A stretch of DNA of 28,585 nt from Neisseria lactamica NS19 (lineage in GTDB: Bacteria; Pseudomonadota; Gammaproteobacteria; Burkholderiales; Neisseriaceae): the NCBI GenBank assembly GCA_000193795.2, contig AEPI01000013.1, forward strand, positions 1-28,585. The letters run 5' to 3'. Positions 16,108 through 24,306 of the stretch are shown piece after piece. Under the pieces are notes generated by a model, which was not told where the DNA came from, did no database searches, and worked only from the letters and a program-made list of their open reading frames with translations. Within the stretch, counting starts at the first letter, position 1. Every line of letters begins with the position of its first letter. The position numbers were made by a program, and so were the translations under genes.

Positions 16108-17395
16108 CGTTGTCGTACAGTTTTCGGACGGTTTTACCGATGGCGGCAATGCCTTTTTCCAGCGTTTGAGCGTCCTGCGCGATGCTCATACGGATGCACT
16201 CGCCCGCGTGCGGGTAATCCTGCGTGTCGATGCCGACGAAGAAATGCTCGCCCGGAATAATCAGCGTACCTTCGGCTTTGAGCATTTCGTACAGGGTTTG
16301 CGACGAAACGGGCAGGTTTTCAAACCAAAGCCACAGGAAAATCGCGCCTTCGGGTTTGTGGATTTTCATCGGGTACGCGCCCAGCTCGCGCTTGAGCAGC
16401 AAGACGGCGGTTTGCGCCTGATTGCGGTAAAACGGCCGGATGACTTGGTCGGCAAGCCGTTTCATCTCGCCGCTTTCCAGCAGCGGGGCGGCAATCGCCG
16501 CGCCGAAGCGCGTGGGGGCAAGGTTCACAATTGCGTTCAGGCTGCTGACGGCTTTGACGACTTCGGGCGCGGCGACGATGATGCCGGTGCGCACGCCCGG
16601 CAGTCCGACTTTGGACAGGCTGAAGCAGAGGATGATGTTTTCGTGCCAATTCAGCGTAACATCGCTGTAAATGATGTTGGGGAACGGCATTCCGTAGGCG
16701 TTGTCGATAATCAGAGGAATGCCGTGTTCCTGTGCCAAAGCGTCCAAACGCGCCATTTCGCCGTCGGTCAGCACGTTGCCGGTCGGGTTGGTCGGGCGCG
16801 AACAGCAAATCGCGCCGATTTTGCCCGCTTTGAGTTCGGGCAGGTTTTCCAGCGCGTCAAAGTCCACGCGGTATTTGAAAAATCCCGTTTCGCTTTCGTG
16901 TTCGATATTTTCGATTTTCGGTTTTACCGAAATAAAATGCTGCCCTTCGATATGCACGTCGGCATAGCCGATGTATTCGGGCGCGAGCGGCAACAAAATG
17001 GCTTTTTCTGCGGATGTGCCGTCTGAAAGCTTGAATTTGCCGCCGAAGAGGTTGAACAAATAGAAAAACGCGTTTTGCGAACCGTTGGTCAGCGCGATAT
17101 TGCCGGCGGTCAGGTTCCAGCCGTATTCGCGGTTGAGGAAGGCGGTCAACGCGTCAATCAGCGCGGCATCGCCTTGGGGGTTGGAGTAGTTGCCGATGTT
17201 CTCGACGGCGTGTTCCGCCGCCAGTTTGGAGAATATGTCGGCGAACGCGGCGTTGACTTCGGCGATTCGCGCCGGGTTGCCGCCGCCGAGCATGTTGACG
17301 GGCTTGTCGCTTTTGAGCGCGTCGCCGAGGTCGTCCATCAGTTGCAGGATGCCGCTGTGTTGCGTGAATTTTTCGCCGAATGCCGAAAACTGCAT
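16094..17395 (-). CDS. avtA: Valine-pyruvate aminotransferase
   Basis: This is a PLP enzyme of fold type I that transfers an amino group between valine and pyruvate (transaminase C). The 433-residue protein shows the N-terminal GGGNPARI, NYSNPQGD, SRPTNPTGN with the PLP-contacting Asn, DNAYG, the Schiff-base lysine in CFSLSKVGLPGVRTG, and the C-terminal Arg region (ECIRMSIAQD). The ATG at 17395 follows a GGAG ribosome site; upstream codons belong to a CREE. The last residues VYSG and the stop TGA come from another CREE terminus, so the original C-terminus has been altered, probably harmlessly. A GTGCCGTCTGAA DUS variant lies near 17016. The gene is boxed between two inverted CREEs. Confidence 0.92.
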   Translation of the reverse strand: MQFSAFGEKFTQHSGILQLMDDLGDALKSDKPVNMLGGGNPARIAEVNAAFADIFSKLAAEHAVENIGNYSNPQGDAALIDALTAFLNREYGWNLTAGNIALTNGSQNAFFYLFNLFGGKFKLSDGTSAEKAILLPLAPEYIGYADVHIEGQHFISVKPKIENIEHESETGFFKYRVDFDALENLPELKAGKIGAICCSRPTNPTGNVLTDGEMARLDALAQEHGIPLIIDNAYGMPFPNIIYSDVTLNWHENIILCFSLSKVGLPGVRTGIIVAAPEVVKAVSSLNAIVNLAPTRFGAAIAAPLLESGEMKRLADQVIRPFYRNQAQTAVLLLKRELGAYPMKIHKPEGAIFLWLWFENLPVSSQTLYEMLKAEGTLIIPGEHFFVGIDTQDYPHAGECIRMSIAQDAQTLEKGIAAIGKTVRKLYDNVYSG

Positions 17396-17417
17396 GTCAA
17401 ACTCCGTGTGTGTCAGG

Positions 17418-17522
17418 TATAGTGGATTAACAAAAATCAGGACAAGGCGACGAAGCCGCAGACAGTACAGATAGTACGACAAGGCGAGGCAACGCCGTAC
17501 CGGTTTTTGTTAATCCACTATA
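17418..17522. repeat. Correia repeat enclosed element, short form, 105 bp
   Basis: The termini are TATAGTGGATTAAC and GTTAATCCACTATA. The interior lacks about 50 bp found in the other two elements, and the orientation is inverted relative to 15951-16105. It ends 22 bases before the avtA ATG, so avtA transcription must start in or cross it. TTGTCC-N18-TATACC facing avtA is a possible promoter. Confidence 0.92.
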
Positions 17523-17538
17523 GGTTGGTTTGTACGGT

Positions 17539-17564
17539 ATGCCGTCTGAAGGTTCAGACGGCAT
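17539..17564. repeat. Inverted DUS pair at the pglD end
   Basis: ATGCCGTCTGAA (17539-17550) and TTCAGACGGCAT (17553-17564) are separated by two bases. The T-run lies on the + strand side, so it is a poor intrinsic terminator for pglD itself. The pglD stop codon lies inside the right copy. Confidence 0.85.
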
Positions 17565-19464
17565 TTTTTCTGTGTGTTTCCCGTACCCAAAGCAGGTCGC
17601 AGATGCCGTCGCTCGGGGCAAAGCCGGTCGGGGCGTTGACGAGCAGGTCGCGGATTGCCTGCTGGTCGTAACGGTCGCAGGCAGAACGGATGCGGTCGAG
17701 CAGGGTAGAGAGCTCGTGCCACGGCAGCATGGTCTCGCTGGCGGTCATAATGCGCGGATGGGCGGTTTGGCGGACATTGTCGCCGATGAGCAGCTCTTCG
17801 TAGAGTTTTTCGCCGGGACGTAGCCCGGTAATGAGGATTTCGATGTCGCCGTCGGGTTGTTCGGGCGTTTTGGGTTTGAGTCCGCTCAGGGTAATCATTT
17901 GGCGGGCAAGGTCGATGATTTTGACGGACTCGCCCATATCGAGGACGAACACGTCGCCGCCTTTGCCCATCGCGCCGGCTTGGATAACCAGTTGCGCCGC
18001 TTCGGGTATGGTCATGAAATAACGTGTGATTTCCGAGTGGGTCAGGGTGAGCGGGCCGCCTTCGGCAATCTGTTTTTCAAACAGCGGGACGACGGAGCCG
18101 GACGAACCCAAAACATTGCCGAAACGCACCATACTGAAGCGGGTTTTTTGTCCGGGTTCGGCGGCGAGGGCTTGCAGGCAGAGTTCCGCCATACGTTTGC
18201 CCGCGCCCATGGTGTTGGTGGGGCGGACGGCTTTGTCGGTGGAGATGAGGACGAAAGTTCTTACGCCCGATGCCGTGGCGGCAAGCGCGCACTCGAGTGT
18301 GCCGAAGATGTTGTTGCGTATGCCTTCGACGGTGTTGAACTCGACCATGGGGACGTGTTTGTAGGCGGCGGCGTGGTAAACGGTGGAGACTTGGCAGGCG
18401 GTCATAATGCGCGTGAGCAGCGTGCGGTTCTGCACCGAGCCCAAGAAGGGCAGGATTTCGGTGTCGAGGTGTTTTCGGATGCAGGTTTCGCGCAATTCTT
18501 TTTCGACGGCGTACAGGGCGAATTCGGACAACTCGAACAGCAGCAGTTTTTCGGGGCGGCGGCGGATAATCTGGCGGCAGAGTTCCGAACCGATGGAACC
18601 GCCGGCGCCGGTTACCATCACGGTTTTGCCGGCAATGTCGGCATTCATCAGTCGGTCGTCCGGCGCGACGGAATCACGTCCGAGCAGGTCGGACACGGAG
18701 ATTTTTTTGAGCGTGCCGATGCTGAGTTTACCGTCCATCAGGTCTTTGATGCTGGGGATGGTCAACACTTCGCACGGATAGGCTTCCAGTTTGCCGATGA
18801 TTTTGCGGCGTTGTTCCTGAGTCGCACCGGGGATGGCGAGCAGGATTTTTTCCACGCCGTAGCGTTCGATAAGGAAGGGGATGGCATCGGGCTGATAGAC
18901 GGCAAGGTCGCAGATGACGGTGTGCCAAAGCTTGGGGTTGTCGTCCACAAAGGCGGCGGCGGAATATTCGCGCATTTGTTTGACGGCCTCGAGAAGCTGC
19001 CTGCCCGAACGCCCCGCGCCGTAAATGATGACGGGGGTCATCTGTTTTTTGGGGTGTTCGGACAACAGCCCGCGCAAAACCATACGCGAGCCGGTTACGG
19101 AAACAAACAGCAGTAAGAAATAGACAATCGGCAGGGCAAGGCGCAGCCGTTCTTCAAATATCAGCGTATTGAGGAAGAACAACACGGCGGAGGCGAGGCT
19201 GCCCGCCAGTGCGGTGGTGAGGATGCGGAAGCTGACGAAGCGTGTAACGGCGCGGTAAAGCCCCATTCGGATAAATAATGTGACGGTCAACAAGGCAGTC
19301 AGCAAAAAAGACTGCCAGTTGGCGGGGGCGAACCATTCGTCCGAGTAGTCGGCCTTCAGGCTTTGGGTGAACCAAAAGGCAATGAAAATCATCAGAAAAT
19401 CGTGTATGAGGAAACAGATTTTCTTGATGTTGCGCGGCAGGGCGATCAGGGTTTCCAGATTCAT
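17554..19464 (-). CDS. pglD: UDP-GlcNAc 4,6-dehydratase, pgl pathway
   Basis: In neisserial naming PglD is the membrane-anchored dehydratase that opens synthesis of UDP-diNAc-bacillosamine from UDP-GlcNAc. The 636-residue protein has about four N-terminal membrane helices (about 17-35, 52-70, 84-102, 110-130), a CoA-binding-like Rossmann domain (VIIYGAGRSGRQ, 145-156) and the catalytic SDR domain. The SDR domain has TGAGGSIG (285-292), ISTDKAVRPTNTMGAGKR (407-424) with Met in place of the usual catalytic Tyr as in FlaA1/PglF enzymes, and GLRPGEKLYEE. It follows pglC with a 47-base gap holding a DUS. The stop TGA lies in the DUS pair, giving the C-terminus KNAV. It is the last gene of the cluster. 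Confidence 0.95.
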   Translation of the reverse strand: MNLETLIALPRNIKKICFLIHDFLMIFIAFWFTQSLKADYSDEWFAPANWQSFLLTALLTVTLFIRMGLYRAVTRFVSFRILTTALAGSLASAVLFFLNTLIFEERLRLALPIVYFLLLFVSVTGSRMVLRGLLSEHPKKQMTPVIIYGAGRSGRQLLEAVKQMREYSAAAFVDDNPKLWHTVICDLAVYQPDAIPFLIERYGVEKILLAIPGATQEQRRKIIGKLEAYPCEVLTIPSIKDLMDGKLSIGTLKKISVSDLLGRDSVAPDDRLMNADIAGKTVMVTGAGGSIGSELCRQIIRRRPEKLLLFELSEFALYAVEKELRETCIRKHLDTEILPFLGSVQNRTLLTRIMTACQVSTVYHAAAYKHVPMVEFNTVEGIRNNIFGTLECALAATASGVRTFVLISTDKAVRPTNTMGAGKRMAELCLQALAAEPGQKTRFSMVRFGNVLGSSGSVVPLFEKQIAEGGPLTLTHSEITRYFMTIPEAAQLVIQAGAMGKGGDVFVLDMGESVKIIDLARQMITLSGLKPKTPEQPDGDIEILITGLRPGEKLYEELLIGDNVRQTAHPRIMTASETMLPWHELSTLLDRIRSACDRYDQQAIRDLLVNAPTGFAPSDGICDLLWVRETHRKNAV

Positions 19465-19496
19465 ATCGTGGGGCGGTATGTGCTTTCGGGCGGCAT

Positions 19497-19508
19497 ATGC
19501 CGTCTGAA
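19497..19508 (+). repeat. DNA uptake sequence between pglC and pglD
   Basis: A single ATGCCGTCTGAA lies between the pglC stop and the pglD start. Confidence 0.9.
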
Positions 19509-19511
19509 GGG

Positions 19512-20687
19512 TTATTGTGTGGCTTCTGCCAATACGGCTTCGATGTGTTCTTTACAAAACGCGATTTCGTCGTCGGTCAGCGTCGGGTGCACCAAGAACA
19601 TCAGGCCGGTGTCACCCAACTCGACAGCATTTTTCAAACGCTCTTTCGGCCGCCAAGGTGTGTTGTCGAAGGCTTTTTCCAAATACACTTCTGAGCAGCT
19701 GCCTTGATAGCAGAGGACTTTGCGCGCGTTCAGTTCGTTCACGATGCGGTCGCGCGTCCAGCCGTCTTTGAGGTGTTCGGGGCGGACGAAGGCGTAGAAC
19801 TTGTATTGCGCGTGTTCGATGTAGCCGGCGACTTCAATCAAACGGATGCTGCTGAATTTGCCCAGGCTTTCCGCCAGCTTGGCGGCGTTTTCTCGGCGGC
19901 GCGCCGTCCATTCGGGCATACGTTTGAGCTGGATGCGCCCGATGACCGCCTGCATTTCCATCATACGCCAGTTTGTGCCGAAACTTTCGTGCAGCCAGCG
20001 GAAACCGGGTGCGTGTTCGCGGTGGTACACGGCATCATAGCTTTTGCCGTGGTCTTTGTACGACCACATTTTTTCCCACAAATCCTTGTCGTTGGTGGTT
20101 ACCATACCGCCTTCGCCGCCGGTGGTCATAATTTTGTCTTGGCAGAACGACCACGCGCCGACGTGTCCGATAGAGCCTACGGATTTGCCTTTGTATTTCG
20201 CGCCGTGCGCTTGGGCGCAGTCTTCGATCACCCACAAATCATGTTCTTTTGCCAAAGCCATAATGCCGTCCATTTCGGCGGGCATACCGGCAAGGTGAAC
20301 CACGATAATCGCCTTGGTATTCGGCGTCAACGCGGCTTTGACGGTTTCCGCGCTGATGTTTTGGCTGTTCAAATCCACATCGGCAAACACCGGATTTGCG
20401 CCCGCGTTCACAATGCAGGATGCGGAAGCCAGGAAAGTGCGCGAAGTAACAATCACATCGTCGCCCGCGCCTATGCCCATTGCTTTGAGCGAGACATCGA
20501 GTGCCAGCGTGCCGTTGGCAAGGGCGACGGCGTATCGCGTGCCGGCGAAGGCGGCAAATTCTTTTTCAAATTCGCGGCATTCGCTGCCCGTCCAGTAATT
20601 GACTTTGTTGGACAGCAGGACTTTGGAAACGGCATCGGCTTCTTCTTGGGTGAAGCAGGGCCACGGGGAGAGGGAGGTGTTCAGCAT
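19512..20687 (-). CDS. pglC: UDP-4-keto-6-deoxy-GlcNAc aminotransferase
   Basis: PglC transfers an amino group from glutamate to C4 of the keto sugar made by PglD. It belongs to the DegT/DnrJ/EryC1 PLP family. The 391-residue protein shows NGTLALD, TSRTFLASASC, VVHLAGMPAEMD, IEDCAQAHGA and the Schiff-base lysine K185 in SFCQDKIMTTGGEGG. The late motifs YQGSCSEVYLE and PWRPKERL follow. I chose the ATG at 20687 (MLNTSLSPWP), the usual start in this family; an ATG at 20717 would add ten residues, partly DUS-like sequence, and has its own weak ribosome site. It sits between pglB and pglD on one strand. Confidence 0.94.
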   Translation of the reverse strand: MLNTSLSPWPCFTQEEADAVSKVLLSNKVNYWTGSECREFEKEFAAFAGTRYAVALANGTLALDVSLKAMGIGAGDDVIVTSRTFLASASCIVNAGANPVFADVDLNSQNISAETVKAALTPNTKAIIVVHLAGMPAEMDGIMALAKEHDLWVIEDCAQAHGAKYKGKSVGSIGHVGAWSFCQDKIMTTGGEGGMVTTNDKDLWEKMWSYKDHGKSYDAVYHREHAPGFRWLHESFGTNWRMMEMQAVIGRIQLKRMPEWTARRRENAAKLAESLGKFSSIRLIEVAGYIEHAQYKFYAFVRPEHLKDGWTRDRIVNELNARKVLCYQGSCSEVYLEKAFDNTPWRPKERLKNAVELGDTGLMFLVHPTLTDDEIAFCKEHIEAVLAEATQ

Positions 20688-20727
20688 GGTGTTCCATCCG
20701 TCGGGTTTGGACGGCATTTCCGACCCT

Positions 20728-20739
20728 ATGCCGTCTGAA
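20728..20739 (+). repeat. DNA uptake sequence in the pglB-pglC gap
   Basis: A single ATGCCGTCTGAA lies in the 129-base spacer between pglB and pglC. I see no promoter or terminator there. Confidence 0.9.
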
Positions 20740-20816
20740 GGGGATGCGCCCCGAAAAATCGGGCGTGCGCCGCAGGTGTTGTCAAAACCGCTCGGTGCGG
20801 TGTGTATTTTAATCGC

Positions 20817-22058
20817 TTATGCCGTCCCGGTCTCGGGGTTTTTGCCAACAAGGGGCTTCGCCGGGTTGCCCGCGACGGTCATGCCGTCCGGGATGTCGCA
20901 CACGATAACTGTCCCCGCTCCAATGGTTGCGCGGCTGCCGATACGGATTTGCTGGCGGCTGCACGCGCCCGTGCCTATCCAGCTTTCTTCGCCGATATGC
21001 GTGTTGCCCGACAGGTGCGCGCCCGGGCTGATGTGGACGAAAGCGTCAAGCAGGCAGTCGTGATCGACGGTGGCGGCGGTGTTCACAATCACGCCGTCTT
21101 TCAATACGCTGCCTGCCTGTACGACGGCTTTCGCCATCACGACGCTGCCCTGACCGACGGTTGCCGATGGGGAAACATATGCGTCCGGATGAATCAGGAC
21201 GGGCAGGTTGAAGCCGAGCGCGGCGGCTTTTTCGGCGATTTGGCGGCGGATGCGGTTGTTGCCGACGGCGACGGCGATGTCGAATTGTTCGGGCGATAAA
21301 CTGTTTTCAAGCAGCAGCGTCGTGCCGATGACGGGAAAGCCGTTGACTCTGCCTTGGGCGTGGTCGTCCAGAAAAACGATTTCGCCGTATGTGCCGAGTG
21401 CGGCGGCAAGCTCGGCAACGACTTTGCCGTGTCCGCCCGCGCCGATAACGGCAAGTTTGCGATTCCCCGTGAAAGGGGGCATAGTGGCTTCCCCTTCCGC
21501 CGAAATACCTTCTTTGATAAAGACTTTTTTGACTGTCAGGAACAGGATTTTCATATCCAGCCAAAAACTGTAATGGTCGATGTACCAAACATCGCAGGAG
21601 AATTTTTCATCCCACGAAAGCGCGTTGCGCCCGTTGACCTGCGCCCAGCCGGTAATGCCGGGTTTCATTTCGTGGCGGCGGTTTTGAAATTCGTTGTAAA
21701 GCGGCAGGTAGCCCATCAAAAGCGGACGGGGGCCGACCAGGCTCATCTCGCCTTTGAGGACGTTCCACAGTTCGGGCAGTTCGTCCAAACTGGCGGCACG
21801 CAGTTTTTTGCCGAAATCGGTCAGGCGTTCGCTGTCGGGCAGAGGGTTGCCGTCTTTATCGATTGCATCGCGCATAGAACGGAATTTAATCATTTTAAAC
21901 GGCCTGCCGTCTTTGCCCGGCCGCTCTTGGATGAAGAACACGGGCGAGCCTAGGTTTTTGCGGATGAGGTACACCAAAATCAAAAACACAGGCGACAGGA
22001 TAATCAGCCCCGAAGCGGAGGCGACAATGTCAAACAGGCGTTTGAAAAATTTACTCAT
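20817..22058 (-). CDS. pglB: Bifunctional phosphoglycosyltransferase/acetyltransferase
   Basis: PglB acetylates the 4-amino sugar to UDP-diNAc-bacillosamine and then moves the phospho-sugar to undecaprenyl phosphate. Residues 1-190 form a monotopic phosphoglycosyltransferase: a hydrophobic re-entrant helix with S22-P23, FKMIKFRSM, the catalytic pair D92-E93 (SLDELPELWNVL), VGPRPLL and KPGITGWAQVNGR. Residues 200-413 form a sugar O/N-acetyltransferase: AVIGAGGHGKVV, then left-handed beta-helix hexapeptides with the probable base H333 (TVDHDC). This is the acetyltransferase allele, not the ATP-grasp pglB2 allele that makes the glyceramido sugar. The ATG overlaps the pglH stop by 8 bases and has a weak ribosome site, which suggests coupling. 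Confidence 0.95.
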   Translation of the reverse strand: MSKFFKRLFDIVASASGLIILSPVFLILVYLIRKNLGSPVFFIQERPGKDGRPFKMIKFRSMRDAIDKDGNPLPDSERLTDFGKKLRAASLDELPELWNVLKGEMSLVGPRPLLMGYLPLYNEFQNRRHEMKPGITGWAQVNGRNALSWDEKFSCDVWYIDHYSFWLDMKILFLTVKKVFIKEGISAEGEATMPPFTGNRKLAVIGAGGHGKVVAELAAALGTYGEIVFLDDHAQGRVNGFPVIGTTLLLENSLSPEQFDIAVAVGNNRIRRQIAEKAAALGFNLPVLIHPDAYVSPSATVGQGSVVMAKAVVQAGSVLKDGVIVNTAATVDHDCLLDAFVHISPGAHLSGNTHIGEESWIGTGACSRQQIRIGSRATIGAGTVIVCDIPDGMTVAGNPAKPLVGKNPETGTA

Positions 22059-23219
22059 GGGCTAATCTTTCAATCAGGTTGACGATTTTTTGATACGCCA
22101 CATCGCGTTTGAAGCGGCGGACGATTTCGTCGGACTGAACGGGATCGTTTTTGCGCTTCAAAATATCTTTGGCGGCTTGAACGAAACCGTCCGCATCGCC
22201 GGAAAGGTAGTTCGCATGCGGCAGCAGGTTTAGGAGGTCGAGGACTTCGGCATTGGTCTGGCTGTTCAGCACGGGTTTTTGCAATGCCATATAGTCGGAG
22301 AGTTTGTTGGTAACCGACTGCATGGCGTGGCTATGGATGGCGTTGACGGCAATGTCGTAGCCCTTGGCAATCGACATCATTTCAGAATAGGGTAAATAGC
22401 CGTAAAACTTGATGGCGTGATTTTCATATTGTTTGAGTTTCTCCAAATCGGGGCCTCCGCCCATAATGTGCAATTCGACGTTTTCGCCGTCGTCCAACAG
22501 CTTGCGAACGCCTTTGCACACGGTTTCCACGTCATAGCTGTAACTGAGCGTGCCCAAGTAGAAAAGGCGGACGGTTTTGGAGCGGAATCGCGGGGGGGGG
22601 GGGCGATGGCGGCAAAATCCGTACCGATATAGACGGCTTCGCCGGGTACGTTCGGATTGGCTTCTTTGGCGCGGTCGAGATAAGTCTGCGATACGGCGAC
22701 CAGCGCGTCGGCGTAGCGGTAGGCTCGGTTGGCGCGTGAGGCAAAGGGCAGCAGCTTGTGGGGGATTTTTTTCAAAAAAGGTACGACCGAGGAGAAGGAT
22801 TCCGGCCATACGTCCTGCACATCGACAATCAGTTTGTAGCCCAAACGTGCTTTGTGTTTGCCCAACAGCAGGTTGGTGGCAATCAGCGGATAGGCGGAAT
22901 AGACGATGTCTTGTTCGCCCGGACGGCAGTTTTCCAACCATTTTTCAAAATGTTTGACGAAGCGGTGATGGCTGGTCACGCGTCCTAAAGACACGTTTTT
23001 GCCGTAGCCGCTTTCTTCCAACAGCATGACTTTCAGACGGCCTTGTGAGGCGGCATCGGCATCTTCGGGCCGTCTGAAAGATTTGTCGTAGTGTTTGAAA
23101 TTGCTGGTAATCAGCAGCACGTCATGCGACTGCGACAACAGCTCGGCAAGATACCAAAAGCGGTTGAAGTGCGGCTCGGACGGCAGCGAGCAGTAGGGGG
23201 CGACTATGGTGATGTTCAT
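22051..23219 (-). CDS. pglH: Phase-variable glycosyltransferase, OFF in this sequence
   Basis: PglH is a GT4-type glycosyltransferase that adds a hexose (glucose, or GlcNAc by allele) to lipid-linked diNAc-bacillosamine. The N-terminal frame (MNITIVAPYCSLPSEPHFNR, VDVQDVWPESF, ALVAVSQTYLDRA) runs to a 12-G tract at 22592-22603. The rest (LFYLGTLSYSYDVETVCKG, LHIMGGGPDLEKLKQYE, HAMQSVTNKLSDYMALQKPV) lies in another frame, which ends at 22051. With 10 or 13 G the frames join into 389 residues. As read, translation stops at 22377 after 280 residues. Two non-AT DUS copies lie at 23032-23043 and 23067-23078. The ribosome site is weak, and pglB overlaps the end. Confidence 0.88.
22592..22603. repeat. 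Poly-G tract (12 G) in pglH
   Basis: This homopolymer is prone to slipped-strand mispairing. On the coding strand it encodes prolines. Twelve is out of frame; 10 or 13 would restore the full gene. Confidence 0.9.
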
Positions 23220-23227
23220 CGGCGGCT

Positions 23228-23239
23228 TTCAGACGGCAT
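23228..23239 (-). repeat. DNA uptake sequence between pglG and pglH
   Basis: TTCAGACGGCAT overlaps the pglG stop by one base and fills most of the 19-base gap before pglH. Confidence 0.9.
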
Positions 23240-23705
23240 TACATGGTATAGGCAGCCATGGTGGTACGGTAGATTTCGTCGTCGGAGCATAAGGTTTCGA
23301 CATGTTTGTGCAGGGCTTTGCCCATTGCTTCGCGCAACTCCGGCTGTCTGACGAGTGTGTCTACGGCGGCGATAAACGCTTCGTCGTTGCCGAAGGGGAT
23401 GCAGTAACCCGTTTCCCCGTTGACGACTATTTCGGAAATGCCCGCCATATCGTAGGTAACGACGGGCGTGTCGTAAAGTCCGGCTTCCAAGATGTTGTTG
23501 CCCACACCCGCGCCGTGGTCGCCGATGCAGTGGGGCGTGTTCACCAAAATGTCGACTTCTTTGAAGTAGCCGGTCAAATCGCGTATGCCGCCGAGGAAGG
23601 TAACTTTGTCTTCAATGCCCAAACGCTTCGCCTGCGCTTTCAAATTGTTCATTTCTTCTCCTATGCCCGCTATGTTCAGGCGTACGGGTATACCGCGGTC
23701 AACCA

Positions 23706-23711
23706 TTTTTT
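23706..23711. other. Frameshift site in pglG, six-base A/T run
   Basis: On the coding strand TTG AAA AAA TGG should be TTG AAA AAA ATG GTT GAC, joining DILKK to MVDRGIPV. One A is missing, and a stop follows soon in the upstream frame. Confidence 0.75.
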
Positions 23712-23809
23712 CAAAATATCCAACATCAGATGCACGGCGCGGACGGTGTCCAAACGGGAAAGCGTGCCGAGTACGGCGCATTCTTTTCGGTTTCCGGAAA
23801 TGAAATTCC

Positions 23810-23822
23810 GGGGGGGGGGGGG
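23810..23822. repeat. Poly-G tract (13 G) in pglG
   Basis: This is a phase-variation homopolymer. The intended middle frame needs 11 or 14 G. Twelve or 15 G would give one open frame across the gene with about 35 altered residues, because of the downstream A deletion. Confidence 0.9.
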
Positions 23823-24306
23823 AGTGCGTTGTAGGCGTAGGTAATCCGGCCGGCGGGGAAGCCGTGGCGGATGAGCTTTTCGCGTTCGTGTTTGCAGTTG
23901 CCGATGATGTACACGCCCAGCTTGTCGAAGAGTTTGGCGATTTTGGGGTAGGTTGCCGCGTCCAAACCATGCGAGTGGTAGATGATTTTGGTTTTCGGCG
24001 AAACGATTTTGGCGGCAAGGGCGCAGGCCGGGACGACGCGCGCCATTTGGCAGTCGATGATGTCGGGTTGTTCGCGGCGCAGTATCCGGGCGTAGGAAAT
24101 GGTGCTTTTGAGGTAGCCCGCAAGCCCGCCCCGGTAAAAATCAACCGGCTGCCAACGGATGCCCGATGCTTGCGCCTCTCCGACAAAAGGGCCGTCCGAG
24201 GAGGCGAGGATGATGTCGTGCCCGTGCCGTTTGAGCAGCCGCCCGAGGCGGACGGTGGCGGTTTCCGTGCCGCCCAAGCCCGACATAGAAGTGGTCAGGA
24301 TGATTT

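Noticed and set aside
17539..17564. Intrinsic terminator for pglD
   Set aside because: The hairpin is there, but the T-run is on the other strand and the pglD stop lies inside the stem. I list it as a DUS pair instead.
17857..19116. 419-residue + strand frame
   Set aside because: It is antisense to pglD, a full-length recognised enzyme.
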